Both the position numbers and the translations under genes were made by a program. Shown in pieces: positions 36,353 through 45,673 of a stretch of DNA of 64,000 nucleotides. Under the pieces are notes generated by a model. The model saw nothing but the letters and a program-made list of their open reading frames with translations, made no database searches and was not told the origin of the DNA. The DNA is from Streptomyces zhihengii (GTDB lineage Bacteria > Actinomycetota > Actinomycetes > Streptomycetales > Streptomycetaceae), in the NCBI RefSeq assembly GCF_016919245.1, contig NZ_JAFEJA010000001.1:1798001-1862000 (forward strand), read 5' to 3'. Positions within the stretch are counted from its first letter, which is position 1. Each line of letters opens with the position of its first letter.

Positions 36353-37798
36353 CTACTGACGCTTGTTGTTCTTGCTCGCCGGGTCCTCGGCCGCCTTGTC
36401 GACGGCCGCCTGCGCCCGCTTGAGCCATTCGGCCGGTGTGATGCGCTTGGCCATCAGCTCCGCGGAGGCGGTACGGATGGACTCGTCCATCTCGCTGTAC
36501 CAGTTGATGTAGAAGTAGTCGAAGCGCTGCTCGACCGGGCACGCGTCGACGGCCTCGACCGCGGACTTGGTGCCGGAGCGGAGCTGGACGCTCTTGTCGA
36601 CGCCGTCCTGCACGATGGTCAGCGAGTTGGCCTGCTGCGCGAAGCTGGTCGACCACTCCTTCGAACACATCAGGCGCAGGAACTCCAGGCCGCCGGCCTT
36701 GTTCTTGGCCTTCTCCGGGACGATGAACGGCTCGCCCGCGCCGGCCCGGATCGCCTCGAACGGCAGCTTGCTGCCCGGCAGCAGGGGCATCGGCAGGAAC
36801 TTCATGTCGAAGTCCTCCGGGGTCTGCTTGAGCTGCTCGTTCTCCAGCCAGGAGCCGGAGGGGATGAAGACGGCCTTGCCCTCGTTCCAGGCGGTCTGCG
36901 ACTCGATGTGGTCCAGGGAGTTGGTGCCCGGCATGAGCAGGCCCTTGTCCACGATCTCGTAGATCGCCTCGATGGACTGCTTGGCGGCCTCGCTGCCGAC
37001 GAACGCGTTCTTCTCGAGGTTGTCGATCGCCTTCATGGCCTCCAGACCGCCGGTCTTGGCGATCAGGTCCATGATCATGACGTTGATGTAGTACGGGTGC
37101 TTGCCCTGGTGGGCGAGACCGCCGATGCCCTTCTTCTTGGCGTCCTGCATGATCTGCAGGAAGGCGTCCCAGGTCTTCGGCACCTCCCACCCGTTGTCCT
37201 TGAACATCTTGCCCGAGTACCAGACTCCCCAGACGGTGTAGACGTAGTTCAGGGAGTGCATCTTGCCGCCGATGAAGCCCTTGTCGGCGGTGCCCGGGAC
37301 GAGGATGTCCTTGACCTTCTTGGACGGGTCGTCCGGCGCGGGGGCCTCGAGCAGTTCGGTCAGGTCGGCGAGCTGGCCGTTCTTGTGCAGCACGTCCAGC
37401 TTGATCTGCTGGGCGCCGGAGTTGTCCACGACGTCCGGCGGGTTGCCCGCGTTGAAGCGGGGCTGGAGCTTGCCGGTGATCTCCTGGGTGCCGAGGTGGC
37501 TGATCTCCGGGCCGTACTTGGCCTTGTAGAGCTTCTCCCACTCGATGGCGTACTGGTCGCCGAAGCCGCCCTTGAAGATGACGACGTCGAGCGTGCCGCC
37601 CTTGGTGACGCCGAACGGGTTGTCCTTCGTCACCTCACCCTTCTGCTTCTCCTGGTCGTCGCCGCCGCCGCTGCTCGCGCAGGCGGACAGGAAGCTCATG
37701 GTGGGTACGGCAATCAGACCGAGTGCGGCGGACCGCTTGATCAGATTCCGACGGCTGAGGCCCTCACCGTGCGTATTCGAGGTGGAGGTGGATCCCAT
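36353..37798 (-). CDS. ngcE: N-acetylglucosamine/diacetylchitobiose-binding lipoprotein (NgcE-type)
   Basis: A 481-residue extracellular solute-binding protein. It carries a twin-arginine-type signal (SRRNLIKRSAALGLIAVPTM) ending in lipobox LSAC, so it is probably a Tat-exported lipoprotein. The SBP_bac fold shows GNPPDVVDNSGAQQIKLD, NYVYTVWGVWYSGKMFKDNGW and AGAGEPFIVPEKAKN. ATG 37798 has GAGG 8 bases upstream; the extension to 38203 is not homologous. First gene of ngcEFG, divergent from GH92, with a DasR-like site in the shared upstream region. Confidence 0.88.
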   Translation of the reverse strand: MGSTSTSNTHGEGLSRRNLIKRSAALGLIAVPTMSFLSACASSGGGDDQEKQKGEVTKDNPFGVTKGGTLDVVIFKGGFGDQYAIEWEKLYKAKYGPEISHLGTQEITGKLQPRFNAGNPPDVVDNSGAQQIKLDVLHKNGQLADLTELLEAPAPDDPSKKVKDILVPGTADKGFIGGKMHSLNYVYTVWGVWYSGKMFKDNGWEVPKTWDAFLQIMQDAKKKGIGGLAHQGKHPYYINVMIMDLIAKTGGLEAMKAIDNLEKNAFVGSEAAKQSIEAIYEIVDKGLLMPGTNSLDHIESQTAWNEGKAVFIPSGSWLENEQLKQTPEDFDMKFLPMPLLPGSKLPFEAIRAGAGEPFIVPEKAKNKAGGLEFLRLMCSKEWSTSFAQQANSLTIVQDGVDKSVQLRSGTKSAVEAVDACPVEQRFDYFYINWYSEMDESIRTASAELMAKRITPAEWLKRAQAAVDKAAEDPASKNNKRQ

Positions 37799-38288
37799 GC
37801 TCAAGTCCTCGCCTTCTCCAGGACTCAGGCGGTGTACCGGTCGCCCGTAGGCTCGCCTCAGGCGAAGGGCCCCGCCACCGCGTTCAGTTGCTGCGCTTTC
37901 CCGAAGGGAAACACAGTGAAGCTCGGGTCGTGCACGGCCGGCAGGGGGAACGGCTGAATTCATGGCCGACGTCCGCGTGACCACGACCCCCTCCGCCCCC
38001 TGCCCGCGAAAACATCTCTGCGGACGCCGACAGGTATAGTCCACTTCCCGCCAACTGAGCAAGATCGAATGCAAGGTTGCACGGCAGTCTTTCCCGAGTT
38101 GAGACCTCGCGGATACATGAGCCCCGTCTGCACCCTTACGAGCACTGCATTCTTCACGGAACGACTCATTCCGCCTCGGCGACACCCCCAACACCCTTGA
38201 CACCGTCCGCCACTTGCCTCCCTACTGGATCCTGCACCTCGCGAATGACAACGTTGTCCACCGCGTCTCCCAGGAGGATCGACCCGGG
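37799..38288. other. 490-bp divergent promoter region between ngcE and GH92 genes
   Basis: No credible gene is present. The region is less GC-rich than its surroundings, especially 38000-38200, and includes the DasR-like site at 38030-38045. Promoters for both divergent genes should lie here. Confidence 0.6.
38030..38045. promoter_or_regulatory. DasR-responsive element (dre)-like site
   Basis: ACAGGTATAGTCCACT matches the dre consensus ACTGGTCTAGACCACT at 13 of 16 positions, with both half-site cores (GGT and CCACT) retained. DasR is the GntR-family repressor of GlcNAc/chitin uptake in Streptomyces, and the adjacent ngcEFG genes are a natural target. The distance to either start is about 230-245 bp. 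Confidence 0.55.
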
Positions 38289-41200
38289 ATGCAGCCCAGA
38301 CCCCGAGCCCGGCAACGACACGTCCACGCGGTCACCCTGGCGGTGAGCGCCTCACTCCTCGTGTTGACGGCCCCCTCCGCGGCCGTCGCACTGCCCGGTA
38401 CACCGGGGCAATCGTCCTCGGCGGACCGCACATTCACGTCATCCTTCGAAACGGACGAAGCACAACCGGACTGGCGTAATACCGTAGAAGTCGGCAAGGA
38501 CGGAAAGAAGCGGTCATCCGGCGTCGACGGCGGCTTCTCCAGCGGAATTCCGGGCAATGTCACCGATCAGGTCACCGAGTTGCGGGCCAGCGACGAGAAC
38601 ACCGGCGGGGGCGAGACCAAGGAGAACCTCGTCGACGTCTCGCCCGGCAGCAAGTGGCTGGCGTTCGAGCCGACGGCCTGGCTGGAGTTCGACACGGCGG
38701 CGCCCGTCGGGGTGGCCACCTACGCGCTGACCTCCGCCAACGACCACGCCGAGCGCGACCCCCGCGACTGGACCCTCAAGGGCTCGGCGAACGGCACCGA
38801 CTGGACGGTCCTCGACACCCGTTCCGGCGAGACCTTCGCCAAGCGGTTCGAGACGAAGACCTACGAGATAGGCGCCCCGGGCGAGGTCACCGCCTACGCC
38901 CACTACCGGCTGGAGATCACCAAGAACAACGGGGCCTCCGACGCCACCCAGCTCGCCGACGTCCAGTTCTCGAACGGCGACACCGACACGCCCGTCCCCG
39001 ACGACATGCGCACCCAGGCCGACCGGGGCCCCAGCGGCTCCCCCACCGCCAAGGCGGGCGCGGGCTTCACGGGGAAGCGGGCGCTGAAGTACGCGGGCAG
39101 CCACCAGGCGGACGGCCGGGCGTACTCGTACAACAAGGTCTTCGACGTCGACGTGGCCGTGCGCCGCGACACGGAGCTCTCGTACAAGGTCTTCCCCTCG
39201 ATGGCGGAGACGGACCTGAAGTACCCCGCCACCAACGTCGCGGTCGACCTCGCCTTCACCGACGGCACCTACCTCAGCGAGCTCGGCGCCGTCGACTCCC
39301 ACGGCGGGGCGATGACCCCGCAGGGCCAGGGCGCCGCCAAGCGGCTCTACGTCAACCAGTGGAACGCGGTGGCCTCCGGCATCGGCACCGTCGCCGCGGG
39401 CAAGACGGTGGACCGGATCCTGGTGGCCTACGACGCGGCCGAGGGGCCCGCCGCCTTCCAGGGCTGGATCGACGACCTCGTCATCGGGCCCAGGGCACCC
39501 GAGAAGCCCGAAGCCCACCTGGCGGACTACGCGGTGACCACCCGCGGCACCAACTCCAGCGGCTCCTTCTCGCGCGGCAACACCTTCCCCGCGACGGCCG
39601 TCCCCCACGGCTTCAACTTCTGGACGCCGGTGACCAACGCCGGCTCCAAGAGCTGGCTCTACGAGTACTCCCGCGGGAACAACGCGGACAACCTGCCGAC
39701 GATCCAGGCGTTCAGCACGAGCCACGAGCCGAGCCCCTGGATGGGCGACCGGCAGACCTTCCAGGTGATGCCGTCGGCCGCGTCCGGCACCCCGGACCCC
39801 GCTCGGACCGCCCGCGCGCTGCCCTTCCGCCACGACAACGAGACGGCGCGCCCGCACTACTACGGGGTCACCTTCGAGAACGGCCTCAAGGCCGAGATGA
39901 CGCCGACCGACCACGCGGCGATGATGCGGTTCACCTTCCCCGGTGACGACGCGAGCGTGCTCTTCGACAACGTCACCGACGAGGCGGGCCTCACCCTCGA
40001 CCCCGCGACCCGCTCCTTCACCGGCTGGTCCGACGTGAAGAGCGGCCTGTCCACCGGCGCCACCCGCCTGTTCGTGTACGGCGTCTTCGACCGGCCGGTC
40101 ACCGACTCCGGCGCCGAGGGCGTACGCGGCAGGCTCCGCTTCGACGCGGGCGAGGACCGCACGGTGACCCTGCGGATGGCGACCTCGCTCATCGGCATCG
40201 ACCAGGCGAAGAAGAACCTGGCCGACGAGATCCCGCCGGGCACCCGCTTCGAGAAGGTGCGCGACACCGCACGCGGGGCGTGGGACCGGCTGCTGGGCAA
40301 GGTCGAGGTCGAGGGAGCCACCCGCGACCAGCTCACCACCCTCTACTCCAGCCTCTACCGGCTCTACCTGTACCCGAACGCGGGCCACGAGAACACCGGC
40401 AGCCGCTCGCACCCGAAGTACCAGTACGCCAGCCCGTTCTCCCCCATGCCGGGCCCCGACACCCCGACCCGCACCGGCGCGAAGATCGTCGACGGCAAGG
40501 TGTACGTCAACAACGGCTTCTGGGACACCTACCGGACGACCTGGCCCGCGTACTCCTTCCTCACGCCGGCCAAGGCCGGCGAGCTGGTGGACGGATTCGT
40601 CCAGCAGTACAAGGACGGCGGCTGGATCTCCCGCTGGTCCTCCCCCGGCTACGCCGACCTGATGACCGGCACCAGCTCGGACGTCGCGTTCGCGGACGCC
40701 TACGTCAAGGGCGTCGGCTTCGACGGCGAGGCCGCGTACGAGGCGGCCCTGAAGAACGCCACCGTCGTCCCGCCGTCCTCCGGCGTCGGCCGCAAGGGCA
40801 TGGAGACCTCGCCGTTCCTCGGCTACGCCTCCACCGCGACGCACGAGGGCCTGTCCTGGTCCCTGGAGGGCTACCTCAACGACTACGGCATCGCGAAGAT
40901 GGCCGAGGCGCTCCACAAGAAGACCGGCAAGGCCCGCTACCGGGAGGAGTCCGCGTACTTCCTGAGCCGGGCGCGGAACTACGTCACCCTCTTCGACAAG
41001 CAGGCCGGCTTCTTCCAGGGCCGCGACCTGGGGGGCGACTGGCGGGTGCCGTCGGCGCAGTACGACCCGCGGGTCTGGGGCTACGACTACACGGAGACCA
41101 ACGGCTGGGGCTACGCGTTCACCGCCCCGCAGGACAGCCGGGGCCTCGCCAACCTCTACGGCGGCCGCGCCGGGCTCGGCGAGAAGCTGGACACCTACTT

Positions 41201-42128
41201 CGCCACGCCGGAGACCGCCTCCCCCGAGTTCGTCGGCTCCTACGGATCGGTCATCCACGAGATGACCGAGGCCCGTGACGTCCGGATGGGCATGTACGGG
41301 CACTCCAACCAGGTCGCCCACCACGCCACGTACATGTACAACGCGGCATCGCAGCCCTGGAAGACCCAGGAGAAGGTCCGCGAGGTCCTCTCCCGCCTCT
41401 ACACCGGCAGCGAGATCGGCCAGGGCTACCACGGCGACGAGGACAACGGCGAGCAGTCGGCCTGGTACCTCTTCTCCGCCCTGGGCTTCTACCCGCTGGT
41501 GATGGGCAGCGGCGAGTACGCCATCGGCTCGCCCCTGTTCACGAAGGCGACGGTCCACCTGGAGGGCGGCCGCGAGCTGGTCGTCAAGGCGCCCCGCAAC
41601 AGCGCGAAGAACGTCTACGTCCAGGGCCTGAAGGTCAACGGGAAGACGTGGAAGTCCACCGCGCTGCCGCACGCCCTGGTGGCGAAGGGCGGCACCCTGG
41701 AGTTCGCGATGGGCCCGGAGCCGTCCGCGTGGGGCACCGGCAAGGACGCCGCGCCCGTCTCCATCACCCGCGACGACGAGGTCCCGGCCCCGCACCACGA
41801 CCTCACCACGGCCGGCGGCCCGCTCCTCGACAACACCTCGGCGACGTCGGCGGAGTTCACCTCCCTCGACCTGCCCGTGGCGGCCGGCGCGAAGGCCGTC
41901 CAGTACACCCTGACCTCGGCGGCGAAGGACAAGGCGCCGAAGGAGTGGGTACTGGAGGGCTCCTCCGACGGCCGGACCTGGAAGGAGCTCGACCGCCGCT
42001 CGGGCGAGTCCTTCGCCTGGGACAAGCAGACCAGGGTCTTCTCGGTGCCGCAGCCGGGCGCCTGGACCCACTACCGCCTCGTCCCCGACGGCGGCGGCAC
42101 CCTCGCGGAGGTGGAACTGCTGGGGTAG
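38289..42128 (+). CDS. secreted GH92 family alpha-mannosidase with discoidin-like domains
   Basis: A 1279-residue exported glycosidase. The signal peptide is VTLAVSASLLVLTAPSAAVALPG. An N-terminal beta-sandwich of the discoidin/F5-8C kind follows (VATYALTSANDHAERDPRDWTL to ADVQFSNG), then the GH92 N-terminal domain (FSRGNTFPATAVPHGFNFWTPV) and the (alpha/alpha)6 catalytic domain with NNGFWDTYRTTWPAYSFL, VHEMTEARD (candidate catalytic Glu) and GDEDNGEQSAWYLFSALGFYP. A second discoidin-like domain closes it (VQYTLTSAAKDKAPKEWVL). GH92 enzymes are calcium-dependent exo-mannosidases acting mainly on alpha-1,2 linkages. ATG 38289 has AGGAGG 11 bases upstream. Confidence 0.92.
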   Translation: MQPRPRARQRHVHAVTLAVSASLLVLTAPSAAVALPGTPGQSSSADRTFTSSFETDEAQPDWRNTVEVGKDGKKRSSGVDGGFSSGIPGNVTDQVTELRASDENTGGGETKENLVDVSPGSKWLAFEPTAWLEFDTAAPVGVATYALTSANDHAERDPRDWTLKGSANGTDWTVLDTRSGETFAKRFETKTYEIGAPGEVTAYAHYRLEITKNNGASDATQLADVQFSNGDTDTPVPDDMRTQADRGPSGSPTAKAGAGFTGKRALKYAGSHQADGRAYSYNKVFDVDVAVRRDTELSYKVFPSMAETDLKYPATNVAVDLAFTDGTYLSELGAVDSHGGAMTPQGQGAAKRLYVNQWNAVASGIGTVAAGKTVDRILVAYDAAEGPAAFQGWIDDLVIGPRAPEKPEAHLADYAVTTRGTNSSGSFSRGNTFPATAVPHGFNFWTPVTNAGSKSWLYEYSRGNNADNLPTIQAFSTSHEPSPWMGDRQTFQVMPSAASGTPDPARTARALPFRHDNETARPHYYGVTFENGLKAEMTPTDHAAMMRFTFPGDDASVLFDNVTDEAGLTLDPATRSFTGWSDVKSGLSTGATRLFVYGVFDRPVTDSGAEGVRGRLRFDAGEDRTVTLRMATSLIGIDQAKKNLADEIPPGTRFEKVRDTARGAWDRLLGKVEVEGATRDQLTTLYSSLYRLYLYPNAGHENTGSRSHPKYQYASPFSPMPGPDTPTRTGAKIVDGKVYVNNGFWDTYRTTWPAYSFLTPAKAGELVDGFVQQYKDGGWISRWSSPGYADLMTGTSSDVAFADAYVKGVGFDGEAAYEAALKNATVVPPSSGVGRKGMETSPFLGYASTATHEGLSWSLEGYLNDYGIAKMAEALHKKTGKARYREESAYFLSRARNYVTLFDKQAGFFQGRDLGGDWRVPSAQYDPRVWGYDYTETNGWGYAFTAPQDSRGLANLYGGRAGLGEKLDTYFATPETASPEFVGSYGSVIHEMTEARDVRMGMYGHSNQVAHHATYMYNAASQPWKTQEKVREVLSRLYTGSEIGQGYHGDEDNGEQSAWYLFSALGFYPLVMGSGEYAIGSPLFTKATVHLEGGRELVVKAPRNSAKNVYVQGLKVNGKTWKSTALPHALVAKGGTLEFAMGPEPSAWGTGKDAAPVSITRDDEVPAPHHDLTTAGGPLLDNTSATSAEFTSLDLPVAAGAKAVQYTLTSAAKDKAPKEWVLEGSSDGRTWKELDRRSGESFAWDKQTRVFSVPQPGAWTHYRLVPDGGGTLAEVELLG

Positions 42129-42151
42129 CGACACCCCCGCACCGGTCCGGC

Positions 42152-42179
42152 GGGCCGCGCTCCTTGTGGGGCGCGGCCC
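42152..42179 (+). terminator. terminator hairpin after the GH92 gene
   Basis: GGGCCGCGC pairs with GCGCGGCCC; the inner bases (TCC/GGG region) extend the stem. It lies 23 bp after the stop. Confidence 0.7.
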
Positions 42180-42229
42180 GTCGGGGCGTGGGCGGGAACA
42201 GCGAGGGATGAAAGGTGCAGATGCATCAG

Positions 42230-42244
42230 ATCATTTCGAATGAT
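42230..42244. promoter_or_regulatory. AT-rich palindrome upstream of the first FG-GAP gene
   Basis: ATCATT-TCG-AATGAT is a perfect inverted repeat in an unusually AT-rich stretch about 170 bp before the coding start. Candidate operator; regulator unknown. Confidence 0.4.
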
Positions 42245-42411
42245 GATCTTTACCGTGAATGCCCCTTATCCCTACCGCGGTTGTAGCGATTCCGGGACAT
42301 AAAAATGCCGCTGGCCTGTGAAGGTCGTATGAAAGGATCCAGGGGAAACGGTGGCCCGCCGCATCCAGCGGAGTGGGCCGCTCTCATCGAGACACCTTCA
42401 TGGAGACCTAC

Positions 42412-43332
42412 GTGGCCGAACTCTCTGGCCTCAAGCGCGGCCGGACACGTGCCCGCCTCGTCGCCGCTGCGACCGCTGCGGCTCTGCTCATCACCGGCGC
42501 GGCCGCCGGCTCGGCGTCCGCCGCCGACTCGTCGCCGTCCGCGACGGCCGTGACCAAGGCGCCCGCCAAGAAGTCCCTCGGCATCCAGGCCGAGGCCCAG
42601 GACGCCCCGGTGAACGCCCTGTACGGCGTGAACAGCTCCGGCGTGCTGTACGGCTACCCGCCGAACGGTGCCGGTGGCATCGACACCAAGATGTACAGCG
42701 GTGAAGGCTGGGGCGCCACCCAGCAGATGACCCAGGTCGACCACGACGCCGACGGCTCGTCCGACGGCATCTGGTTCGTCGAGGGCGGTCGTCTGTACCA
42801 CCTGTTCTACGGCGAGGACGCCACCGACCAGGGCGGCGGCTGGGGGGCCTACAACAAGGTCTTCTCCGCCTCCAACCTCGCCGGTGCCGGCGCGGACGAC
42901 CTGCTCGCCCGTGACACCAAGGGCAACCTGTACCTGTACCTCGGGTACGGCAACGGCAAGCTGACCGGCCGCACCCTGGTCGGCGGCGGCTGGCAGACCT
43001 ACAACCAGATCACCGGCAAGGGCGACCTCACCGGTGACGGCAAGAACGACATCGTCGCCCGCGACGGTGCCGGCGTGCTGTGGCTGTACAAGGGCACCGG
43101 CGACCGCGCCAAGCCCTTCACCGGCCGCACGCAGATCGGTGGCGGCTGGAACGCCTTCAACTACCTGATCTCGGTCGGCGACATCGACCTGGACGGGAAC
43201 ACCGACCTGGTCGCCCGTTCCACGGGTGGTGCCCTGTACCTGTACAAGGGCACCGGCATGGCGGCCTCGCCGTTCAAGCCGAAGGTCCTGATCGGCACGA
43301 GCGGCTGGAACACCTACCGCCTGCTCTTCTGA
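42412..43332 (+). CDS. secreted FG-GAP/VCBS repeat protein (copy 1)
   Basis: A 306-residue exported protein: signal peptide RARLVAAATAAALLITGAAAG-type ending SASA, a short spacer, then repeated blades of about 45 residues with Asp-rich calcium turns (DHDADGSSDG, GDLTGDGKNDIVARDGAG, GDIDLDGNTDLVARSTGG) and recurring GGGW motifs. This is the integrin-like FG-GAP/VCBS beta-propeller seen in many Streptomyces secreted proteins. No catalytic residues are identified. GTG 42412 has GGAG 6 bases upstream; ATG 42400 is an alternative. Followed by a paralogue. Confidence 0.8.
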   Translation: MAELSGLKRGRTRARLVAAATAAALLITGAAAGSASAADSSPSATAVTKAPAKKSLGIQAEAQDAPVNALYGVNSSGVLYGYPPNGAGGIDTKMYSGEGWGATQQMTQVDHDADGSSDGIWFVEGGRLYHLFYGEDATDQGGGWGAYNKVFSASNLAGAGADDLLARDTKGNLYLYLGYGNGKLTGRTLVGGGWQTYNQITGKGDLTGDGKNDIVARDGAGVLWLYKGTGDRAKPFTGRTQIGGGWNAFNYLISVGDIDLDGNTDLVARSTGGALYLYKGTGMAASPFKPKVLIGTSGWNTYRLLF

Positions 43333-43364
43333 TCGGCAGCCGTCCCCGGACGGCCTCCGGCACA

Positions 43365-43390
43365 GGGCCGCGCTCCCCGGAGCGCGGCCC
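43365..43390 (+). terminator. terminator hairpin between the two FG-GAP genes
   Basis: GGGCCGCGCTCC, CC, GGAGCGCGGCCC, then TTTCG: a 12-bp stem with T-run, 32 bp after the stop. Confidence 0.8.
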
Positions 43391-43534
43391 TTTCGCCATG
43401 CAGGGGGAGATTCGGACGTTCCCAACCCGACACGCCGGTAAAGGCGTTGCTCCGGGAGGACGGTCTGCCAGCATCGTGGACCAGCAGTGATCTTCCCAGG
43501 GGGGGAAGGTTCGCTCTCTCATCCGGAGTGACAC

Positions 43535-44455
43535 ATGGCAAAGATCACCGGTCTCCTTCGCACGGGCTTGCTCTCCCGTGCCACCGTCGCCGCGGTCACC
43601 GCGGCGCTCGTCGCCGCGGGCACCGGCGCCGCCGTGGCCGACGAGCCGGGGCGGGCCGCCACCGGGGCCGCGCGGGCGGCCGAGGCTCTCCCGGCCCCGG
43701 CCGGCGCGCGGGCAGCTTCGGCCGACGCCGAGTACCGCTTCCTGTACGGGCTGACCGGCCCGTCGCTGTACGGCTACGTGCCCGACAACAACGGCGGATA
43801 CGGCCCCCGCGACTGGCTGACCGACCAGTGGCGGAACATCATCAACGCCACCCAGGCGGACAACGACGGGGACGGCATCGCCGACGACGTCTACGTCTGG
43901 GACACCGACGGCCATCTCGCCTACTCCTCCGGCGAGGGCGAGTTCGTCGAGCTGGGCGGCGGCTGGAACGTCTACGGCAAGGCCTACTCGCCGGGCGACC
44001 TCGGCGGTGCGGCCGGCTCCGACATCATCGCCCGGGACAGCGGCGGCACGCTGTGGATCTACCTCGGCCACGGCGACGGCAGGCTCACCGGCCGCACCGA
44101 GATCGGCGGCGGCTGGCAGATCTACAGCCAGATCGCCGGCGTCGGCGACCTCAGCGGCGACGGCCGGAACGACATCGTCGCCCGCGACGGCTCCGGGACG
44201 CTGTGGCTCTACAAGGGCACCGGCAACTTCAGGGCCCCGTTCGAGCCGCGCACCGAGATCGGCGGGGGCTGGAACCTGTTCAACCACCTGGTGGGCGTGG
44301 GCGATCTCGACAACGACGGCCGGAGCGACCTGGTCGCCCGTGACACGGCCGGGGCGCTGTGGCGCTATTCGGGCACCGGGGACGCGGCCGCGCCGTTCAA
44401 GCCCCGGGTGAAGATCGGCAACAGCGGCTGGAACACCTACCAGGTGATCTTCTAG
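43535..44455 (+). CDS. secreted FG-GAP/VCBS repeat protein (copy 2)
   Basis: A 306-residue paralogue of the preceding gene. It has a signal peptide (SRATVAAVTAALVAAGTGAAVA), an Ala-rich spacer, and blades with calcium-binding turns (DNDGDGIADDVYV, GDLSGDGRNDIVARDGSG, GDLDNDGRSDLVARDTAG) and the GGGWxxY motif. Both end in the same GWNTYxxxF signature. It has its own upstream region and terminator, so it is transcribed independently. Role unknown; extracellular and possibly carbohydrate-related given the neighbours (inference). Confidence 0.8.
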   Translation: MAKITGLLRTGLLSRATVAAVTAALVAAGTGAAVADEPGRAATGAARAAEALPAPAGARAASADAEYRFLYGLTGPSLYGYVPDNNGGYGPRDWLTDQWRNIINATQADNDGDGIADDVYVWDTDGHLAYSSGEGEFVELGGGWNVYGKAYSPGDLGGAAGSDIIARDSGGTLWIYLGHGDGRLTGRTEIGGGWQIYSQIAGVGDLSGDGRNDIVARDGSGTLWLYKGTGNFRAPFEPRTEIGGGWNLFNHLVGVGDLDNDGRSDLVARDTAGALWRYSGTGDAAAPFKPRVKIGNSGWNTYQVIF

Positions 44456-44469
44456 AGCGTTCGGTGAAC

Positions 44470-44499
44470 GGCCGCGCTCCCTTCGCGGGGAGCGCGGCC
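44470..44499. terminator. terminator between the FG-GAP copy 2 and LPMO genes
   Basis: GGCCGCGCTCCC, loop TTCGCG, GGGAGCGCGGCC, then TTC: a 12-bp stem between convergent genes. Confidence 0.8.
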
Positions 44500-44546
44500 T
44501 TCGGCGGTCGCCGGGCCGGACGGGCAGGTACCCGGCCCGGCGGGGG

Positions 44547-45617
44547 TCAGCCCAGCCGGCAGGTCAGGGCCGACGCCGTGTCGGGCGCCGATCCTGTGGC
44601 CACGTAGCCGAAGCTCGCCGACTGCCCTGGTGCGAGGCTGCCGTTGTGGCCCGCGTTGTGGACCATGACGGCCTGCCCCTGGGCGGTCATGGAGCCGTTC
44701 CAGAGGCTGTCGATCCGGTGGCCGGCCGGGAGGGTCCAGTCGACCATCCAGCCGAGCATCGGCACCGTGCCCGTGTTGGTGACGGTCACCTGGGACTGGT
44801 AGCCGCCGCCCCAGCTACCGGCGGTGGTCCGGGTGGCGGCGCACGCGCCGCCGGGCACGGGCTCGCCGGGCCCGCCCTCGCCCGGGTCCTTGACGCCGGT
44901 GACCTCTCCGTTGCCGCCGTCGAAGACGACGTCGGAGCAGGAGTAGAAGGTCTCCTGACTGTCGGAGCGCTGCCACACCATGTAGATGACATGACGGCCC
45001 GACTTGTTCGCCGGCAGGGCGCCCGTCCAGGAGTAGTTCGCCTCGACCGTGCCCGGGGAACCGTTCAGCGGCGGGTGGTCGACGGTCAGGAACGGCGCGT
45101 CCTCGACGTCGTCCCAGGTGAGCGCCGAAGTCGGGTCGAAGCCGTCCTTGGTGACGAAGACCTTGAACCAACCGGGGTGCGCGGCCCAGGCGTTGTAGGA
45201 GAAGTCGATGGTGGCGCCGGAGGTGAGGTGGGTGAGCGGCCAGTCGTCGCGCGCCGCGTTGAAGCCGGTGAAGTTGGTGTTGCCGCCGCTGCACAGCTCG
45301 CCGTCGGGCACGAAGCCGCGGGTGCGGCCCGCGCCGTCGGACCGCAGCACGGAGAACCAGTTGTAGAACGGCGTGGTGCCGCTCTGCTGGGCCGCGGCCT
45401 TGCAGGCCGGGTTGACCGGCTTGATCTCGCCGGTGTCGGTCAGCCCGTCCTGCCAGCACAGGAAGGTGCGGCTGGCGGGCTTCATGGGTGTGCCGTGCGC
45501 CTCGGCGTCGCCGCCCGCGGACACGACGAGGCCGAGTGCGGGGAGGGTGGTGAGCAGTGCGAGGACGGTCAGCAGGAGGGCGCGTGGTCGGCTCAGCGCC
45601 ATTAATCGCCGGATCAT
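44547..45617 (-). CDS. AA10 lytic polysaccharide monooxygenase with CBM2
   Basis: A 356-residue secreted copper enzyme. Signal peptide cleavage after AEA exposes His41 (HGTPMKPASRTFLC); His147 (NAWAAHPGWF) completes the histidine brace, and Phe224 (ETFYSCSDVVF) is the likely axial residue. A linker (GEGGPGEPVPGG) leads to a CBM2 (CAATRTTAGSWGGGYQSQ to SFGYVATG), the actinobacterial cellulose/chitin-binding module. The catalytic sequence style resembles the C1-oxidising cellulose-active Streptomyces LPMOs. A perfect CebR box 57 bp upstream indicates induction by cello-oligosaccharides. Confidence 0.92.
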   Translation of the reverse strand: MIRRLMALSRPRALLLTVLALLTTLPALGLVVSAGGDAEAHGTPMKPASRTFLCWQDGLTDTGEIKPVNPACKAAAQQSGTTPFYNWFSVLRSDGAGRTRGFVPDGELCSGGNTNFTGFNAARDDWPLTHLTSGATIDFSYNAWAAHPGWFKVFVTKDGFDPTSALTWDDVEDAPFLTVDHPPLNGSPGTVEANYSWTGALPANKSGRHVIYMVWQRSDSQETFYSCSDVVFDGGNGEVTGVKDPGEGGPGEPVPGGACAATRTTAGSWGGGYQSQVTVTNTGTVPMLGWMVDWTLPAGHRIDSLWNGSMTAQGQAVMVHNAGHNGSLAPGQSASFGYVATGSAPDTASALTCRLG

Positions 45618-45673
45618 CCGGTCGTCCCTTCGGAAGGTGGGGGGCGAGAGGGGAGGATGTGCTCGATGAGGCG

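Noticed and set aside
34370..37957. A 1195-codon open frame on the plus strand opposite ngcEFG
   Set aside because: It is antisense to three well-supported transporter genes and has a shadow-frame composition (runs of Arg, Asp, His and Glu); no motif is recognised.
38514..42134. A 1206-codon minus-strand frame opposite the GH92 gene
   Set aside because: Shadow of the GH92 coding frame; no domains, composition typical of antisense high-GC frames.
43470..43490. A second DasR-like site before FG-GAP copy 2
   Set aside because: GTGGACCAGCAGTG resembles a half-site only; too few matches to the 16-bp consensus.
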